Shown piece by piece: positions 17,422 through 25,755 of a DNA stretch of 64,000 nt. Every line of letters starts with the position of its first letter. The stretch's first letter is position 1. A program made the position numbers and the translations under genes. This DNA is from Bombella mellum (GTDB taxonomy: Bacteria; Pseudomonadota; Alphaproteobacteria; Acetobacterales; Acetobacteraceae). The notes under the pieces are model-generated. The model ran no database searches. It saw only the letters and a program-made list of their open reading frames with translations, and was not told where the DNA came from. The stretch covers positions 186,001 to 250,000 of the forward strand of contig NZ_PDLY01000001.1 in assembly GCF_014048465.1 (NCBI RefSeq), in the 5' to 3' direction.

Positions 17422-17495
17422 GCGGATGTAGTTCAATGGTAGAACGGCAGCTTCCCAAGCTGCATACGGGGGTTCGATTCCCCTCATCCGCTCCA
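17422..17495 (+). tRNA. tRNA-Gly (anticodon CCC)
   Basis: A 74-base cloverleaf with encoded CCA. The acceptor stem is GCGGATG / CATCCGC (17422-17428 with 17485-17491), followed by discriminator T and CCA at 17493-17495. The anticodon stem GCAGC / GCTGC encloses the loop TTCCCAA, giving anticodon CCC, which reads GGG. The T arm is GGGGG / CCCCT around TTCGATT. GGG codons are frequent in the neighbouring genes, in keeping with a dedicated decoder. Confidence 0.96.
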
Positions 17496-17512
17496 GTCTT
17501 CTCCCCTGAAAA

Positions 17513-18892
17513 TCAGATGGCCGGTTCCCCATCCGTGCGGTGGGCTTTTCCATGCCGTGCCAGCAGAAGATAGCTGAGCGTGGAGACGAGCAGGGCCGTC
17601 AGCCATGAGATGTCCACGCCATGCAGCCGCTCCAGCAGCGGACCATGATAGAAGGACAGGTTCAGGAAGGGGATCTCTGCCAGAATTCCCAGTCCGTAGC
17701 TGAGCAGGGCCGGGCCGTTCGTGAGGCCATAGACGCCACCATCCCGCTCGAAGAAGGACGGGACGTGATAGTCCCCCTTGCGGACGAGGTAGAAGTCCGA
17801 GAGGTTGATGGCTGTCCACGGGATCATGACGGCCATGAGCAGGTCCAGCAGGGCACTATAGGCGGCATTGAAGGACTTCGCCATGAAGAGGGCCATTGCC
17901 GTGGCTGTCAGGATGATCAGCAGGGTGATGATGAGGCGGCTGCGTCCCCGTGGCTGCCAGCTGGTGCGGCAGCTGTGTAGCAGCGTGATGAGGGAAAGCG
18001 TGCAGCAGTAGAGGTCCATGGCATTGGCGAAGGCGATGGACAGTCCTAGGACAAGAATGATCAGCCCTGCCCACGGTCCCGTCATGTGGGTGATGGCGAC
18101 GGCAGGTGATAGCCCCGTGGCGGCACTGAGGAAGGCCCCTGCTGCCATCGCCAGAAAGGTTCCGCCGACCGTGCCGCCATAGCAGGCGAGGAAGATGCGG
18201 GGATAGCTGGCCTTCTCATCCGGCAGGTAGCGTGAGGAATCGGAGACATAGGGAGCCGTGGCGATCTGCCAGAGCACGGCGATGGAAAAGGCCTGGAGAA
18301 ATCCGGCGAAAGAGCCGTGCATGTCTGCCAGAAAGGCCTGCCCGTGTGGCAGGCTCGCCAGTCCGACAAAGAAGCAGAGCAGGATGACGGCCGTCGTGAT
18401 GAAGGAAACCGCCGAGGAGAATATCTCGATCGTCCGGTAGCCGATGATGCAGGGCAGCAGGCTGAGGACGGCCATGATGAGGATGGCCGGATGTGCCCCC
18501 AGCGAGGGCAGGACACTCCGCAGCGCATCGCCGCCCACCACGCAGTTGGAGGCGACGAAGCTGACATACATGACGACGACCATCAGGATGACCGGTATGG
18601 CCCCCCATGCGCCGAACTGCCCCCGGCTCTGGATCATCTGCGGCACCCCAAGCCGTGGCCCCTGCACGGCATGAAGGGCCATGAAGACGGCCCCGAGCAG
18701 GCTGCCGAGCAGGAAGGCAAGGGCCGTGAGGGTGAAGGAGATGTGGCACTGCAATGGTCCCAGCGCACCCGTCACGACCGTCAGCAGCGTCATGTTGGTG
18801 CTGAACCAGATGGTGAACTGGTCCCGCGGGCGGCCCCGCCTGTCCGAGGCGGGGATGGGGTGGATGGTGTGCTGCTCGATCGCTGAGAACAT
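17513..18892 (-). CDS. NCS1-family permease (cytosine/purine permease-like)
   Basis: A 459-residue membrane protein with about 12 hydrophobic helices. The N-terminus (FTIWFSTNMTLLTVVTGALG) matches the conserved helix 1 of the nucleobase:cation symporter-1 family, which takes up cytosine, purines, hydantoins or thiamine precursors with H+ or Na+. The first cytoplasmic loop, GPRLGVPQMIQSRGQFGAWG, is the family signature. LLMAVMIPWTAINLSDFYLVRKG near the C-terminus is also typical. It follows the TonB-dependent receptor by 38 bases, so substrate probably crosses the outer membrane by that receptor and the inner membrane here. The specific substrate cannot be read from sequence. Confidence 0.88.
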   Translation of the reverse strand: MFSAIEQHTIHPIPASDRRGRPRDQFTIWFSTNMTLLTVVTGALGPLQCHISFTLTALAFLLGSLLGAVFMALHAVQGPRLGVPQMIQSRGQFGAWGAIPVILMVVVMYVSFVASNCVVGGDALRSVLPSLGAHPAILIMAVLSLLPCIIGYRTIEIFSSAVSFITTAVILLCFFVGLASLPHGQAFLADMHGSFAGFLQAFSIAVLWQIATAPYVSDSSRYLPDEKASYPRIFLACYGGTVGGTFLAMAAGAFLSAATGLSPAVAITHMTGPWAGLIILVLGLSIAFANAMDLYCCTLSLITLLHSCRTSWQPRGRSRLIITLLIILTATAMALFMAKSFNAAYSALLDLLMAVMIPWTAINLSDFYLVRKGDYHVPSFFERDGGVYGLTNGPALLSYGLGILAEIPFLNLSFYHGPLLERLHGVDISWLTALLVSTLSYLLLARHGKAHRTDGEPAI

Positions 18893-18930
18893 GATGCTCT
18901 GCCCTGTCGTGGTCCGTGCCTGCTCCGGGA

Positions 18931-21444
18931 TTACAGGCTGATGTTGATGCGCCCGTAATAATAGCCGCCCGTCATGGGGATGCCGGCGGAGTTGTGGTCA
19001 TAGAACAGCGTGCCGGTGTAGGAGTTCTCCAGCGGCATCCGGCGGGGCCGGACATTGAAGAGATTGTTCCCGCCGATGGCCAGATGGATGCGCTTCGTGG
19101 CCTGGAAGCCGACCTCAAGGTCCGTCAGCCAGGCAGGCGTGTTCACGAAGCGGTGGAACTGGCTCTGCGAATATTGCAGGGCCGCCGGGGCCTGGTCCTG
19201 ATAGGTCACGTTGTTGACCGTCTCGCCATAGCGTGTCTGGCGGAGGTTCACATTCCAGCGGTTCAGCTTCCAGTATGCGTTGAGAACGATCTTGCTGCGG
19301 GGTGACGCCGTGGTGAGGTAGCCGATCTGCTGGGCATTGAGGATGGGTGATCCGTCCGCATAGGTGTTGAGATGGTGGATGCGGGTGCGGTTCAGGTTGA
19401 GGGCCAGGCTGAGATTGAGTGACCCGTAGCGGTGCAGCTTCAGGGCGTAATCGGCCATGATGTCCAGCCCCTGCGTGCGGGTGCTGGCCCCGTTGGTGAA
19501 GTAGGTGGCCGTGACGTTGTCCGGGTCCAGCCCGCCGGGCAGGGAGGCCCCCATCAGGGCGATGGCGTTTTCCGCCGCACTGCCCTGGAAGCTGCCGCCC
19601 GGTGAGATGCGGTTGCGGATGTTGATCTGGTACACGTCGGCCGAGACATGGAGGTTCGTGACGGGTTCCAGCACGATGCCGCCGCTGGCGTTGGTGGAGC
19701 GTTCCGCCTTCAGCCGCTGGGCACCGAGGGAGCTGGCCGCTGCGGAATTGACGGGCAGGCTGGCGGAGGCACCGTTGGGGATGACGTTTAGCACGCTGTA
19801 ATGCTGCTCCAGCAGAGTGGGGGCACGGTAGCCGTTGCTGATGGTGGCCCGCAGGGCAAAGCGTTTCGTCACGTCATATCGGGCGGCGATCTTGCCCGTC
19901 TCGGCATTGCCGGAATCGGTGTAATGCTCATACCGCCCGCCGAAATCGACATCGAGATGCCGGAGCGGGTGGAAGTCCGCATCAATGTAGCCCGCCCAGA
20001 CGTTGCGGGTCCATGAGCCCGCATTCTGCGGCATCAGGCCCGCAAAGCCCTGGAGGCCCCCCTTGTAGTAGGAGGCAGGCTCACCGGCCCCGATGGTGTA
20101 TTTCTCCAGCCTGTGCTGGGCACCGAAGGAGAGGTCCAGCGAGCGGCCGGGAGCAAAGGCGAACCTGCGGCTGATGTTCAGCGTGTTGTTCCACTGTTCG
20201 TTCTTGAAGCGTTCCGTCCGGACCTTCGTGGGGGATGTGCCGTAATCGGCATAATAGGCCGGGCTGCCACTGTTCTTCAGGGTCATGTGGTCATCATCGG
20301 CACCGTATGTCGTGTTGGCATCCCAGTGGAACCCGGCAGGCAGGCGGCCCTTCAGCCCCAGCGTGACGGCGTAATCCTGCTCCTCCATGGCCTCGATGGG
20401 AGAAAACCCGTCGGGATAATATTGCGGGAACGTGTCCGGCGTCCGGTAATCCTGGAAGCCTTCACCGTGGCGGTGGGCGTAGGTGACAAAGCCGTAGCCT
20501 TCCAGCGACCGGGTGAAATGCTTGCCGAAATTGAGGCTGAGGGTCTGGCGGGTTTCCTCGGCAAGGCTGAGGGCCGGGTCGTCATAACGGTTCGTGCGGA
20601 CGTCCAGACCTTTCTGGATGAAGTGGTCGGTATGGTACATCTGTCCGGCCAGATTGACGTATCCGTCCTCGCCCAGGGCAAGCCCCTTGTCGAAGCCGAA
20701 CTGATACTGCCAGCCATCGCCGTTATAGGCATTCGCGCCTGTCTGGGCATCAATGTCGGAGCTTCTGATGTCCTTCTTCAGCACGATGTTGATGACACCG
20801 GCCAGCCCGTCCGCCCCGTAGCGGGAGGCGGCCCCGTCCCGCAGGATTTCGATATGGTCGATGGCTTCCGGGGGGATCATGTTCAGGTCCACCGGGCTGG
20901 AGCCTTCCTCCGGCCCGCTGTCGGCACTGATGTTCGCCGTGGTGTGGCGGCGTATGCCGTTGACGAGCACGAGCGTGTGGTTGGGGTTCAGCCCCCGCAG
21001 GCGGATGGAGGAGGTCAGGGCCGAGGTGTCATACCCTGCCGCACTGATGGTGATGGATGGATTGATGCGGGCCAGTGCATCCGCCACGTTCAGCTGTCCC
21101 GTGCGCTGGAGCTGCTGTGCCGTGACGATGTCCACCGGCGAGGTGCTGGCCCGTGCCCGTTTCAGTGGCGTGTTCGTCCGGTGGACGGTCAGATGTTCGG
21201 CTGATCTGGCATTGATGGCGTGGGGCCTGTGATGGACCGTGGATGTGTTCCTGCGGGCCTGCGTCTTTCTGCTGGCTGCCGCCGGGGCGGCCGTGGCCGT
21301 GCCTGTCACCGTGGCGGCCCGGGCGGTGGACAGGGAGCCTGACAGGGCCGTGGCGAGGCCGAGGCTCATGCCGCATGACCCCATCAGGCAGGAGAGGGAC
21401 AGCAGGGAGGCAGGCAGACGGTAAGAGCCATGCAGGCGGGGCAT
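18931..21444 (-). CDS. TonB-dependent outer-membrane receptor
   Basis: An 837-residue TonB-dependent receptor. The ATG at 21444, with GGAG eight bases before it, is followed by a signal peptide ending near ARAATV; a frame start at 21570 lacks a ribosome site. A Ser/Thr/Arg-rich linker leads to the plug domain (SPVDIVTAQQLQRTG, LNPNHTLVLVNGIRRH, MIPPEAIDHIEILRDGAAS, YGADGLAGVINIVLK), then a 22-strand-type barrel. The last residues are YYYGRINISL; the terminal residue is Leu rather than the usual Phe or Trp. The receptor sits between a homocysteine methyltransferase and an NCS1 permease in one operon. No Fur-like box is evident upstream, so a non-siderophore substrate is plausible. Confidence 0.92.
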   Translation of the reverse strand: MPRLHGSYRLPASLLSLSCLMGSCGMSLGLATALSGSLSTARAATVTGTATAAPAAASRKTQARRNTSTVHHRPHAINARSAEHLTVHRTNTPLKRARASTSPVDIVTAQQLQRTGQLNVADALARINPSITISAAGYDTSALTSSIRLRGLNPNHTLVLVNGIRRHTTANISADSGPEEGSSPVDLNMIPPEAIDHIEILRDGAASRYGADGLAGVINIVLKKDIRSSDIDAQTGANAYNGDGWQYQFGFDKGLALGEDGYVNLAGQMYHTDHFIQKGLDVRTNRYDDPALSLAEETRQTLSLNFGKHFTRSLEGYGFVTYAHRHGEGFQDYRTPDTFPQYYPDGFSPIEAMEEQDYAVTLGLKGRLPAGFHWDANTTYGADDDHMTLKNSGSPAYYADYGTSPTKVRTERFKNEQWNNTLNISRRFAFAPGRSLDLSFGAQHRLEKYTIGAGEPASYYKGGLQGFAGLMPQNAGSWTRNVWAGYIDADFHPLRHLDVDFGGRYEHYTDSGNAETGKIAARYDVTKRFALRATISNGYRAPTLLEQHYSVLNVIPNGASASLPVNSAAASSLGAQRLKAERSTNASGGIVLEPVTNLHVSADVYQINIRNRISPGGSFQGSAAENAIALMGASLPGGLDPDNVTATYFTNGASTRTQGLDIMADYALKLHRYGSLNLSLALNLNRTRIHHLNTYADGSPILNAQQIGYLTTASPRSKIVLNAYWKLNRWNVNLRQTRYGETVNNVTYQDQAPAALQYSQSQFHRFVNTPAWLTDLEVGFQATKRIHLAIGGNNLFNVRPRRMPLENSYTGTLFYDHNSAGIPMTGGYYYGRINISL

Positions 21445-21487
21445 TGTTGTGTCTCCAGAGTGCGGGAAAGGCAGTGGGTCAGCAGGG

Positions 21488-22534
21488 TCAGGAAAAACGG
21501 GCGGCGAGGGCGGCGACATGCTCCGGCCCGATGCCACAGCAGCCTCCGATGATGTCGGCCCCGGCGGCAAGCCAGTGCTGGGCGAAGTCGCCGTAACGCT
21601 GGGGTGTCAGCGTGCCATCCAGTGGCGTGATGCTTTCATTGGCCCCTTCGCCTTCGCCGTCATGATGGTTGTGGGCGAAACCGTTGGCATACACGCCTAG
21701 TTTCAGGGTGGTGGAACCCCCATGGGTCTTCAGCACCTTTCGGGCCGTGTGCAGGGCGGTTTCCATGATGCGGGGGTCGCTACAGTTGAAGAGCAGGGCT
21801 TCCAGCGTCAGCTGAAGGGCGGCTTCCACGGCCTTTTCCAGCAGTTCACCCGATCGCAGGCGGACCGGGGCGTGCTGGTGGATGAGAGCGGCGGGGTCGG
21901 AATCATCCAGCGTGAAACTTCCCCAGAAGGGGCGTGCATCGCCCGTATTCTGCTGGACGAGCCTGTGGGCCGTCTGAAGTTCGGCGATGCTGCTCTGTGT
22001 CTCGGCCAACCAGAGATCAGCCGAGGGTGCCAGCCCACGGATGAGCGGCGTCAGGACGGCTTCCGCCTTCTGGGGGGTGAACAGGTCGGGACGGTAAGAG
22101 CCACCTGTTGGAGGCAGGGAACCGGCCAGAAGAGACGGCTTTCCATCCTGGGCCTGTGCCGCAATGGCCTGCCGTCCCAGATGGCTGGACAGGCGGGCCA
22201 GCTCCTCGCCCCGTGCGGCAAAACGTTCCTCACCGATATGGAACGGCACGATGGCATAGCTGTTGGCCGTGATGACATGTGCCCCGGCCTTGAGGAAGTT
22301 CTCATGGGCCTGCTGCACCAGATCGGGCCGCTCCATCAGGCTGAGGGCCGACCATTCCGGCTGGCGGAACGGAGCTCCCATGCGGTGCAGTTCCCGTCCC
22401 ATGCCACCATCAAGGATGAGGGGTGTCCGGTCTGTCACGGAGGGAAGGGGCGTGGTGGAAGAAGGCATGGCGTCCGGTCCATCGGGGAGGTGTTCGGTCC
22501 CCGTCATGTCTCTGTGCTGTTGAGGATGGGCCAT
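21488..22534 (-). CDS. mmuM: Homocysteine S-methyltransferase family protein
   Basis: A 348-residue protein of the homocysteine S-methyltransferase family, which transfers a methyl group to homocysteine from donors such as S-methylmethionine in MmuM enzymes. It has ILDGGMGRELHRMG at the start, FNCSDPRIM in the second half and GGCCGIGPEHV near the end; the Cys residues of the NCS and GGCC motifs are the zinc ligands. Starts at residue 10 or 23 are also possible, because none has a strong ribosome site. It is the first gene of an operon with a TonB-dependent receptor (43 bases downstream) and an NCS1 permease. Whether the transported compound is its methyl donor is unknown. Confidence 0.85.
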   Translation of the reverse strand: MAHPQQHRDMTGTEHLPDGPDAMPSSTTPLPSVTDRTPLILDGGMGRELHRMGAPFRQPEWSALSLMERPDLVQQAHENFLKAGAHVITANSYAIVPFHIGEERFAARGEELARLSSHLGRQAIAAQAQDGKPSLLAGSLPPTGGSYRPDLFTPQKAEAVLTPLIRGLAPSADLWLAETQSSIAELQTAHRLVQQNTGDARPFWGSFTLDDSDPAALIHQHAPVRLRSGELLEKAVEAALQLTLEALLFNCSDPRIMETALHTARKVLKTHGGSTTLKLGVYANGFAHNHHDGEGEGANESITPLDGTLTPQRYGDFAQHWLAAGADIIGGCCGIGPEHVAALAARFS

Positions 22535-22565
22535 GCCTATAGGGAGACTGGAGAAATATCAATCC

Positions 22566-22602
22566 CATACACATATAAGCATAGTGTTATATGTTAAGTA
22601 TG
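22566..22602. promoter_or_regulatory. Extended dyad upstream of mmuM, possible operator
   Basis: ACATATAA (22571-22578) and TTATATGT (22587-22594) are perfect 8-base arms around an 8-base spacer. Outside them CATAC (22566-22570) and GTATG (22598-22602) extend the symmetry with a 3-base offset on one side. It lies 30-70 bases upstream of the mmuM start, where a repressor or activator of the receptor/permease operon would bind. Confidence 0.5.
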
Positions 22603-22670
22603 AAATCAGGACCGGGACGTTCATTATTGAAGACGATAAATGAACAGGAATTAATGGAATGTATTCATCA

Positions 22671-22696
22671 TATAAGGATATGGGAATATCCATATA
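22671..22696. promoter_or_regulatory. Second dyad in the mmuM upstream region
   Basis: GGATAT (22676-22681) and ATATCC (22686-22691) flank a 4-base loop, extended by TATA on both sides after one A-A mismatch. It lies about 140 bases upstream of mmuM and 75 bases past the end of the next gene, so it could act as an operator for the one or as part of the 3' end of the other. Confidence 0.4.
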
Positions 22697-22773
22697 AAAA
22701 GCTGTAAAAAATATTTTTCGGGTGGAACAGAGGGAAGGCCACCGCCTGTCAGGCAGGCGGTGGAAGGGCGTGG

Positions 22774-23274
22774 TCAGGGGCTGCTGAGCGTGTCCTGATA
22801 TTTCTGGCCATCAAAGACCCAGCGGTCATTGCCGTCCACGATGATGTCAGCCATGCCATTGTGACGCTGGCGGGCGATGCGGATGGTGCCGTTCACGCTG
22901 TCCAGCAGCGTGTCCCATCTGTCCCCGTTCCGGCGATAGACGGAGGTCGTGCAGCCTGCCGAGCCGCAGAGGCGGTAGGACTGTAGCTGGACGAACAGGA
23001 TCGTGTCCTTCTGTTTCGGGGCAAGCTGGGCCGTGCCGGTCAGAACGATCGGCTGCTCATGGTGGCGGGTGGCGTCTTCCAGAAGATCGGCATTAAGGCT
23101 GCGGGCCTGTCTGTCCAGCTCCGTTCCGGGCTGGGATTTCAGCTCCACGGGGATGGTACCGGCTTTCTGGCTGGCATGATGATGACGGCTGGCGGCTCCG
23201 GCGTGACCGGAGAAGGCCAGGATGAGGGCGGACCCGAGCAGGCATCCTGCGAGGTGGCGGTATGAACGAGGCAT
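22774..23274 (-). CDS. Periplasmic protein of unknown function
   Basis: A 166-residue exported protein. The chosen ATG at 23274 gives MPRSYRHLAGCLLGSALILAFSGHAGAA, a clear signal peptide when read in two parts (basic, then hydrophobic, then AGAA). A frame start at 23325 would bury it. The mature part begins with a His-rich ASRHHHAS, and later has CGSAGCTTSVY, where two Cys five residues apart could form a disulfide, followed by GDRWDTLLDSVNG and a DGNDRWVFDGQKYQ repeat-like ending. I do not recognise the family. It ends 74 bases downstream of the start-side neighbour, the 2OG oxygenase gene, in the same direction, and the two may be co-transcribed. Confidence 0.7.
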   Translation of the reverse strand: MPRSYRHLAGCLLGSALILAFSGHAGAASRHHHASQKAGTIPVELKSQPGTELDRQARSLNADLLEDATRHHEQPIVLTGTAQLAPKQKDTILFVQLQSYRLCGSAGCTTSVYRRNGDRWDTLLDSVNGTIRIARQRHNGMADIIVDGNDRWVFDGQKYQDTLSSP

Positions 23275-23348
23275 GGTGCGGTGTGTCCTTGAAGGAAGAG
23301 AGCACGGGGCCGGGCGGGCCGTCATGCTGGCAGGAGGGGGAGAAGACG

Positions 23349-24086
23349 TTATTCGTATCGCAGGGTGACGACAAGTACATCCCGGTGGGCAGGCCGGGCC
23401 GGGTCTTCCGGTTCGACGGCCGTGACGCCATGATAGACCCGGTGGTCATCCACGATGGCCGTGTCGAGCGGATCCGTCAGGGTGAAGGAGCCGAGAATGG
23501 TCTGCTGGTCCAAGGCATGGATGCTGGTGACACCTTCACGGATGTTGGAACGGTTGACCATGAAGACGAAAACCCAGTCCACACCATCCCGGTGCATCCC
23601 TTCTGGCGTGGGCAGGGCGTCGGCATCCGTGGCGGCCTCAATGCGGAACTGATGGACCTCCACATGCCACGGAGCCGGCTGGGGCCGTTCGGGGGAAAGG
23701 TGATCCGCCATGCTGGAGGCCGCCTGAAGAATGGCCGTGAGGGCCGGGTGCTGGCCCATCTCGTCGGTGATGGGGCTGAACCACCTTTCCACGCCGCCAT
23801 TGAGCAGGTTGTAATCCCGGCTCTGGTAGTGGGGCTGATGCTCCTTGCGGGCAATGTGGTCCCCGGTGATGGAGAAGGTGCCATAGCGGCGGCGGCGGTA
23901 CCGTCCTCCGTCGGCCATGTAGAGGTCCATGCCCAGATCGTCCCAGCTGCTGGCGAAGGTCTGCCAGTCCTTCAGGCCGTATGGTTCCAGCCAGTCCCTG
24001 GCCAGCCGGGCGGGAAGAAAAGCGAAGCCGTCTTTCCTGACCTGGTTTTCGATGGTCGGGGCGGGTGCTGGGCGAGCTGATGTCAT
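23349..24086 (-). CDS. 2OG-Fe(II) dioxygenase, amino-acid hydroxylase-like (PF10014 type)
   Basis: A 245-residue protein resembling the family that includes Bacillus isoleucine 4-hydroxylase (IDO). The iron-binding facial triad is visible as H165 and D167 in GMHRDGVDW and H219 in VYHGV; the ensuing HRDVLVVTLRYE contains the Arg expected to hold 2-oxoglutarate. KDGFAFLPA near the start is also typical. The Met at 24086 is preferred over the frame start at 24137 because AGGGAG lies about 11 bases upstream. Related enzymes hydroxylate free aliphatic amino acids; the substrate here is not predictable. Confidence 0.82.
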   Translation of the reverse strand: MTSARPAPAPTIENQVRKDGFAFLPARLARDWLEPYGLKDWQTFASSWDDLGMDLYMADGGRYRRRRYGTFSITGDHIARKEHQPHYQSRDYNLLNGGVERWFSPITDEMGQHPALTAILQAASSMADHLSPERPQPAPWHVEVHQFRIEAATDADALPTPEGMHRDGVDWVFVFMVNRSNIREGVTSIHALDQQTILGSFTLTDPLDTAIVDDHRVYHGVTAVEPEDPARPAHRDVLVVTLRYE

Positions 24087-24204
24087 GGTGGTAAAGACTC
24101 CCTGTGGCCGTAATGAAGGCGGAGCGTGTCCGGGCACTTCATGTGCAGTATAGGGGGGCTGTCTGCTTCTGTCCTGCTGATCCGTGCGGCTTTTTCATAA
24201 AAGG

Positions 24205-24239
24205 AAGCCCCCTCTGTACGGGTACAGGGGGGCTTTTTT
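24205..24239 (-). terminator. Strong hairpin terminator after ndh
   Basis: AAGCCCCC...TGTA pairs with TACA...GGGGGCTT around CGGG, with one bulged base. On the minus strand it follows the ndh stop and runs into CTTCCTTTT. On the + strand it is followed by six T residues, so it may work in both directions. Confidence 0.75.
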
Positions 24240-24257
24240 CATGGCGGGGGAGTGCCG

Positions 24258-25523
24258 TTACTTTCCTTCTTCTTTTTCCTGCTTCTTCTGTTTACCGTTC
24301 AGGTCAGGATTGTTCGGCCTGAACCGCTCGCCGATGGTGGCGCAGATGGTACGGAAAATGCCGCTGAGGCCCATCTGGTGCTGACGGAACAGGCCTTCAT
24401 GGATGAAGCGGGCCAGCTGGGCACTCAGGCCGTGACCGCCAAAGCCCTTCTTGGAAGGCCACATGCCCCAGGCGTTGTAGTCCCCGAGAGCCACGACGGC
24501 CCCGCGGTCATTATAGACGAAGGGTACGGGCGGCTTGCCTGCCAGCTGGCGGGGGATGGCGATGCGGCCGACATAACGGCCTTCCTGCCGTGCCGCCTGG
24601 GCCGTGGGGGCCGTGGGGTCCACCTCCATGCGGGCACAATCACCGATGGCGTAGATGGACGGGTCCCTGGTGGTCTGGAGCGTGCTGCCAACCATGATCT
24701 GCCCGCTGCGGCTGAGTTCCAGGTCCTTGAGGAGGGACGTGGCGGCGCAGGCCTTCACGCCGGCGGCCCAGATGGGGAAGTCGGAATCGATGCGGCGGCC
24801 ATCCTTGAGGGCGATGTATCCGCAGCCGACCTCGCTGACCATGCCATCCGTGATGACGTCGAAGCCCAGCTTCTCCAGCTCGGCCTTGGCCTCGGCGGAG
24901 ACCTGCTCCGGGAAGGGGGGAAGGAGGCGGGGCTGGGCCTCGATCAGGGTGGGTTTCAGCAGCTTGCTGCGGGCGTCCGGGCCAAGGCCGGGCGTGTTGT
25001 CGATGGCCTGGCAGAGTTCGGCGGCCAGCTGCACGCCGGTGGCACCACCGCCGACGATGCTCATGTTGACCGGCTTGTTGGTCAGCTGTGCCCGTTCGAT
25101 GAGGGAGCGGAAGCGTTCATGGATGGTGTTCGCATCGGCCAGGGTATTGAGGAAGAGACAGTTCTCCTTTGCCCCCGGTGTGCCGAAATCGTTCGCACAG
25201 GCTCCCAGGGCGACGATGAGCAGATCATAGTTCAGGACCTGTCCGTTTTCCAGATTCAGCGTCTTGGTCGTCGTGTCGACGGTATCCATCGTGCTCTGGA
25301 TGAAGGTGAAGCCAAAGCGTTTGGCCAGTTCGTTGAAGGCGAACAGGTTGCCCTTCTGGCCGATCGTGCCGGAGGCCAGCTCGTGCAGGACGGGCTTCCA
25401 GATGTGGACGGCGTTCTGGTCGATCAGGGTGATCCTGACCCGGGAGTTGTGGCTGAGCTGGGTTGCGGCTTCCAGTCCGCCAACACCACCTCCCAGAATG
25501 ACGACATGTTTTTTTGCGGACAT
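24258..25523 (-). CDS. ndh: Type II NADH:quinone oxidoreductase (NDH-2)
   Basis: A 421-residue single-subunit membrane-associated flavoprotein that oxidises NADH and reduces quinone without pumping protons. HVVILGGGVGGLEAA is the FAD-binding dinucleotide fold, followed by the family pattern HIWKPVLHELASGTI. The NADH fold is MSIVGGGATGVQLAAEL, and IYAIGDCARME is the second FAD contact. The quinone-site-like AARQEGRYVGR and a basic C-terminal tail (PDLNGKQKKQEKEEGK) end the protein. Membrane-bound oxidative respiration in acetic acid bacteria commonly uses this enzyme. It appears monocistronic, with terminators on both sides. Confidence 0.94.
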   Translation of the reverse strand: MSAKKHVVILGGGVGGLEAATQLSHNSRVRITLIDQNAVHIWKPVLHELASGTIGQKGNLFAFNELAKRFGFTFIQSTMDTVDTTTKTLNLENGQVLNYDLLIVALGACANDFGTPGAKENCLFLNTLADANTIHERFRSLIERAQLTNKPVNMSIVGGGATGVQLAAELCQAIDNTPGLGPDARSKLLKPTLIEAQPRLLPPFPEQVSAEAKAELEKLGFDVITDGMVSEVGCGYIALKDGRRIDSDFPIWAAGVKACAATSLLKDLELSRSGQIMVGSTLQTTRDPSIYAIGDCARMEVDPTAPTAQAARQEGRYVGRIAIPRQLAGKPPVPFVYNDRGAVVALGDYNAWGMWPSKKGFGGHGLSAQLARFIHEGLFRQHQMGLSGIFRTICATIGERFRPNNPDLNGKQKKQEKEEGK

Positions 25524-25692
25524 GAACCGTTCCCCATTTTTTCAGAATATGACAGACGCAAGCAGGACTCGCAGCAGAATCGTGCTCTAGCGGCCTATCC
25601 CAGTATATACAAGCTCTGTCATGGTAATCGGTATGGTTTTCTGAGCCAGCAGGTCCTTTATGGACAGTAGGGCGACAGAAACCCGACAGAAA

Positions 25693-25726
25693 AGGCCCAT
25701 CCTGCCGGAAATGACGGGATGGGCCT
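25693..25726 (-). terminator. Hairpin terminator after argJ
   Basis: AGGCCCATCC and GGATGGGCCT form a perfect outer stem. On the transcribed (minus) strand the hairpin is 30 bases past the argJ stop and is followed by CCTTTTCTG. Confidence 0.75.
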
Positions 25727-25755
25727 GTTTCATCCTGTAACGGAGACGTTACGGA

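Noticed and set aside
22535-22773. SAM or TPP riboswitch ahead of the mmuM operon
   Set aside because: None of the conserved cores of SAM-I, SAM-II, SAM-V or TPP aptamers could be found on the minus strand; only simple dyads are present.
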